From Saprospiraceae bacterium (GTDB lineage: Bacteria > Bacteroidota > Bacteroidia > Chitinophagales > Saprospiraceae): a stretch of 64,000 nt of DNA. The translations under genes and the position numbers were made by a program. Position 1 is the stretch's first letter. Every line of letters starts with the position of its first letter. The notes below the pieces were generated by a model. The model searched no databases and was not told the DNA's origin. It saw only the letters and a list, made by a program, of their open reading frames with translations. This document shows positions 63,341 through 64,000 of this stretch, piece after piece. Location: assembly GCA_022841345.1 (NCBI GenBank), contig JALHRR010000006.1:98749-162748 (forward strand), written 5' to 3'.

Positions 63341-64000
63341 AATTCTTCCTTTTAATATTTTAATTCAAAGCTATATTTGGGCGTGCCCCCGTGTCATTTC
63401 GCTCCACTGCGTTCGGTAATTGACACGGGGTCGTGCTTTCCGTTGCAAGTCCTCGCCTCACTGCGTTGGAGGCTCCGGTCTTTCCACTGCAATCACTCAC
63501 GCAAACAGCCAGTTGGGCGAGAAATACTCCGGGACCTTTCATTGTTTTCATATATTGTATAATTTGTACCTGTCTTTTTCAAAGGGGAATTCCCCGTGTG
63601 AATGTGATGTCTTTCTTCGCCGACGGCTTGAAAGGTGATGTTTTTCCAGGGAACAATCCCTGAAAAAGTGATGTCTTTATATTTTCCTCAGCTTCGCTTC
63701 GAAAATATAAAGGTGATGTGCTTACGCTAACACGGACTTTCAGTTAATTCAACACACTTCAGTGCCGATTGGGAAACGCAGCGTCTGTTGTTCTCTCAAC
63801 ACACCTTCAATTATACCGGATGTTTGAGCAAAGACAAGACGCAACTATATTTCAATTCCCTTCACCAAACAACATCACAACTCACTCATACACACTCAAC
63901 CTTATCTTATTTTTGATAATTCGCTAATTCCCTGATTTGCCAATTCGCTTTTTTGCTTATTCGCTTTTTTGATCTGCATACATCAGCCCGCCCGCGGTGG
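63341..64000. repeat. Repeat-rich end of window with hairpins
   Basis: No gene. It contains a hairpin CCCCGTGTCA/TGACACGGGG (63387-63430, 24-nt loop), a second CCTC...GAGG hairpin with an ACTGCGTT loop word, the 116-bp element D, a G-poor tract (about 63,855-63,900), and tandem ATTCGCT/TTTTTTGC words to about 63,970. Confidence 0.7.
63604..63719 (+). repeat. 116-bp three-hairpin element, copy D
   Basis: GTGATGT at 63604, 63635, 63668 and 63713. Hairpin 1 CTTTC/GAAAG (14-nt loop with GCCGACGGC); hairpin 2 TTTTCCAGGG/CCCTGAAAAA, one mismatch, 6-nt loop; hairpin 3 CTTTATATTTTC/GAAAATATAAAG, all 12 pairs, 14-nt loop. Same total length and geometry as copies A, B and C. Upstream of the molybdopterin subunit gene, pointing away from it. 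Confidence 0.92.

Noticed and set aside
1..64000. tRNA or rRNA genes, insertion-sequence transposases, integrases or phage genes
   Set aside because: Searched by eye for tRNA T-arm words, rRNA-like stretches and transposase motifs; none seen. The pRiA4b/TnpR-like gene has no transposase beside it.

Overview
The window is chromosomal DNA of a member of the Bacteroidota, most likely a free-living saprospirian/chitinophagal-type heterotroph (lineage is inference). The grounds are type IX secretion (T9SS) sorting domains, a PorZ-like protein, bacillithiol synthesis (bshA), a b558-type succinate dehydrogenase, a split transketolase, a 7TM-DISM sensor kinase, and many matches to the Bacteroidota promoter consensus TTTG-N19..21-TAnnTTTG. 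The base composition is moderate and no tRNA or rRNA gene was seen.

Layout. 1-7.8 kb: 3' part of a porZ-like gene converging on bshA, a MerR/B12-fold regulator, a YceI lipoprotein with a clear terminator, a ComF protein, and an aminotransferase-proB pair. 7.8-19 kb: a 1002-residue leucine-rich-type surface protein, two small genes, and a carbohydrate block (GH13 amylase-family enzyme + MFS transporter; sugar-isomerase-like TIM barrel + PhyH dioxygenase, divergent from an AraC regulator). 19.2-22.7 kb: sdhCAB with a near-perfect promoter. 23.6-25.7 kb: a T9SS-sorted surface protein. 26.3-31.0 kb: thrABC on the minus strand. 31.2-37.7 kb: thioesterase and a signalling block (PAS protein lacking an ATPase domain, NarL-type regulator, lipoprotein, 7TM-DISM histidine kinase). 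38.0-39.3 kb: tandemly duplicated Uma2-type nuclease genes. 39.6-49.2 kb: complete trpEGDCFBA operon preceded by a trpL leader peptide and an attenuator, flanked by two distantly related secreted proteins. 49.3-54.6 kb: orphan antitoxin with a toxin remnant, THEP1-like NTPase + membrane protein, tryptophan 2,3-dioxygenase, small genes. 54.9-57.9 kb: split transketolase and a cystathionine gamma-synthase-type gene. 58.4-63.3 kb: GAF histidine kinase, DUF2459 protein and a molybdopterin-binding xanthine-dehydrogenase-family subunit.

Two things stand out. (1) A ribosome-mediated trp attenuator: a 25-codon leader peptide with tandem Trp codons and four mutually exclusive pairing segments (1:2, 2:3, 3:4) ending in a terminator 20 bp before trpE. 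(2) An intergenic element of exactly 116 bp, present four times (23.3, 37.9, 57.9 and 63.6 kb), made of three hairpins of fixed size separated by GTGATGT linkers. Arm sequences differ between copies but remain complementary, which suggests maintenance of structure. A shorter relative with GTGACRT linkers lies at 15.8 kb. I know of no named family matching it. The larger intergenic gaps also hold a mosaic of short tandem words separated by GGCTGTT/AACAGCC, a 33-bp perfect palindrome present twice, and other large palindromes.
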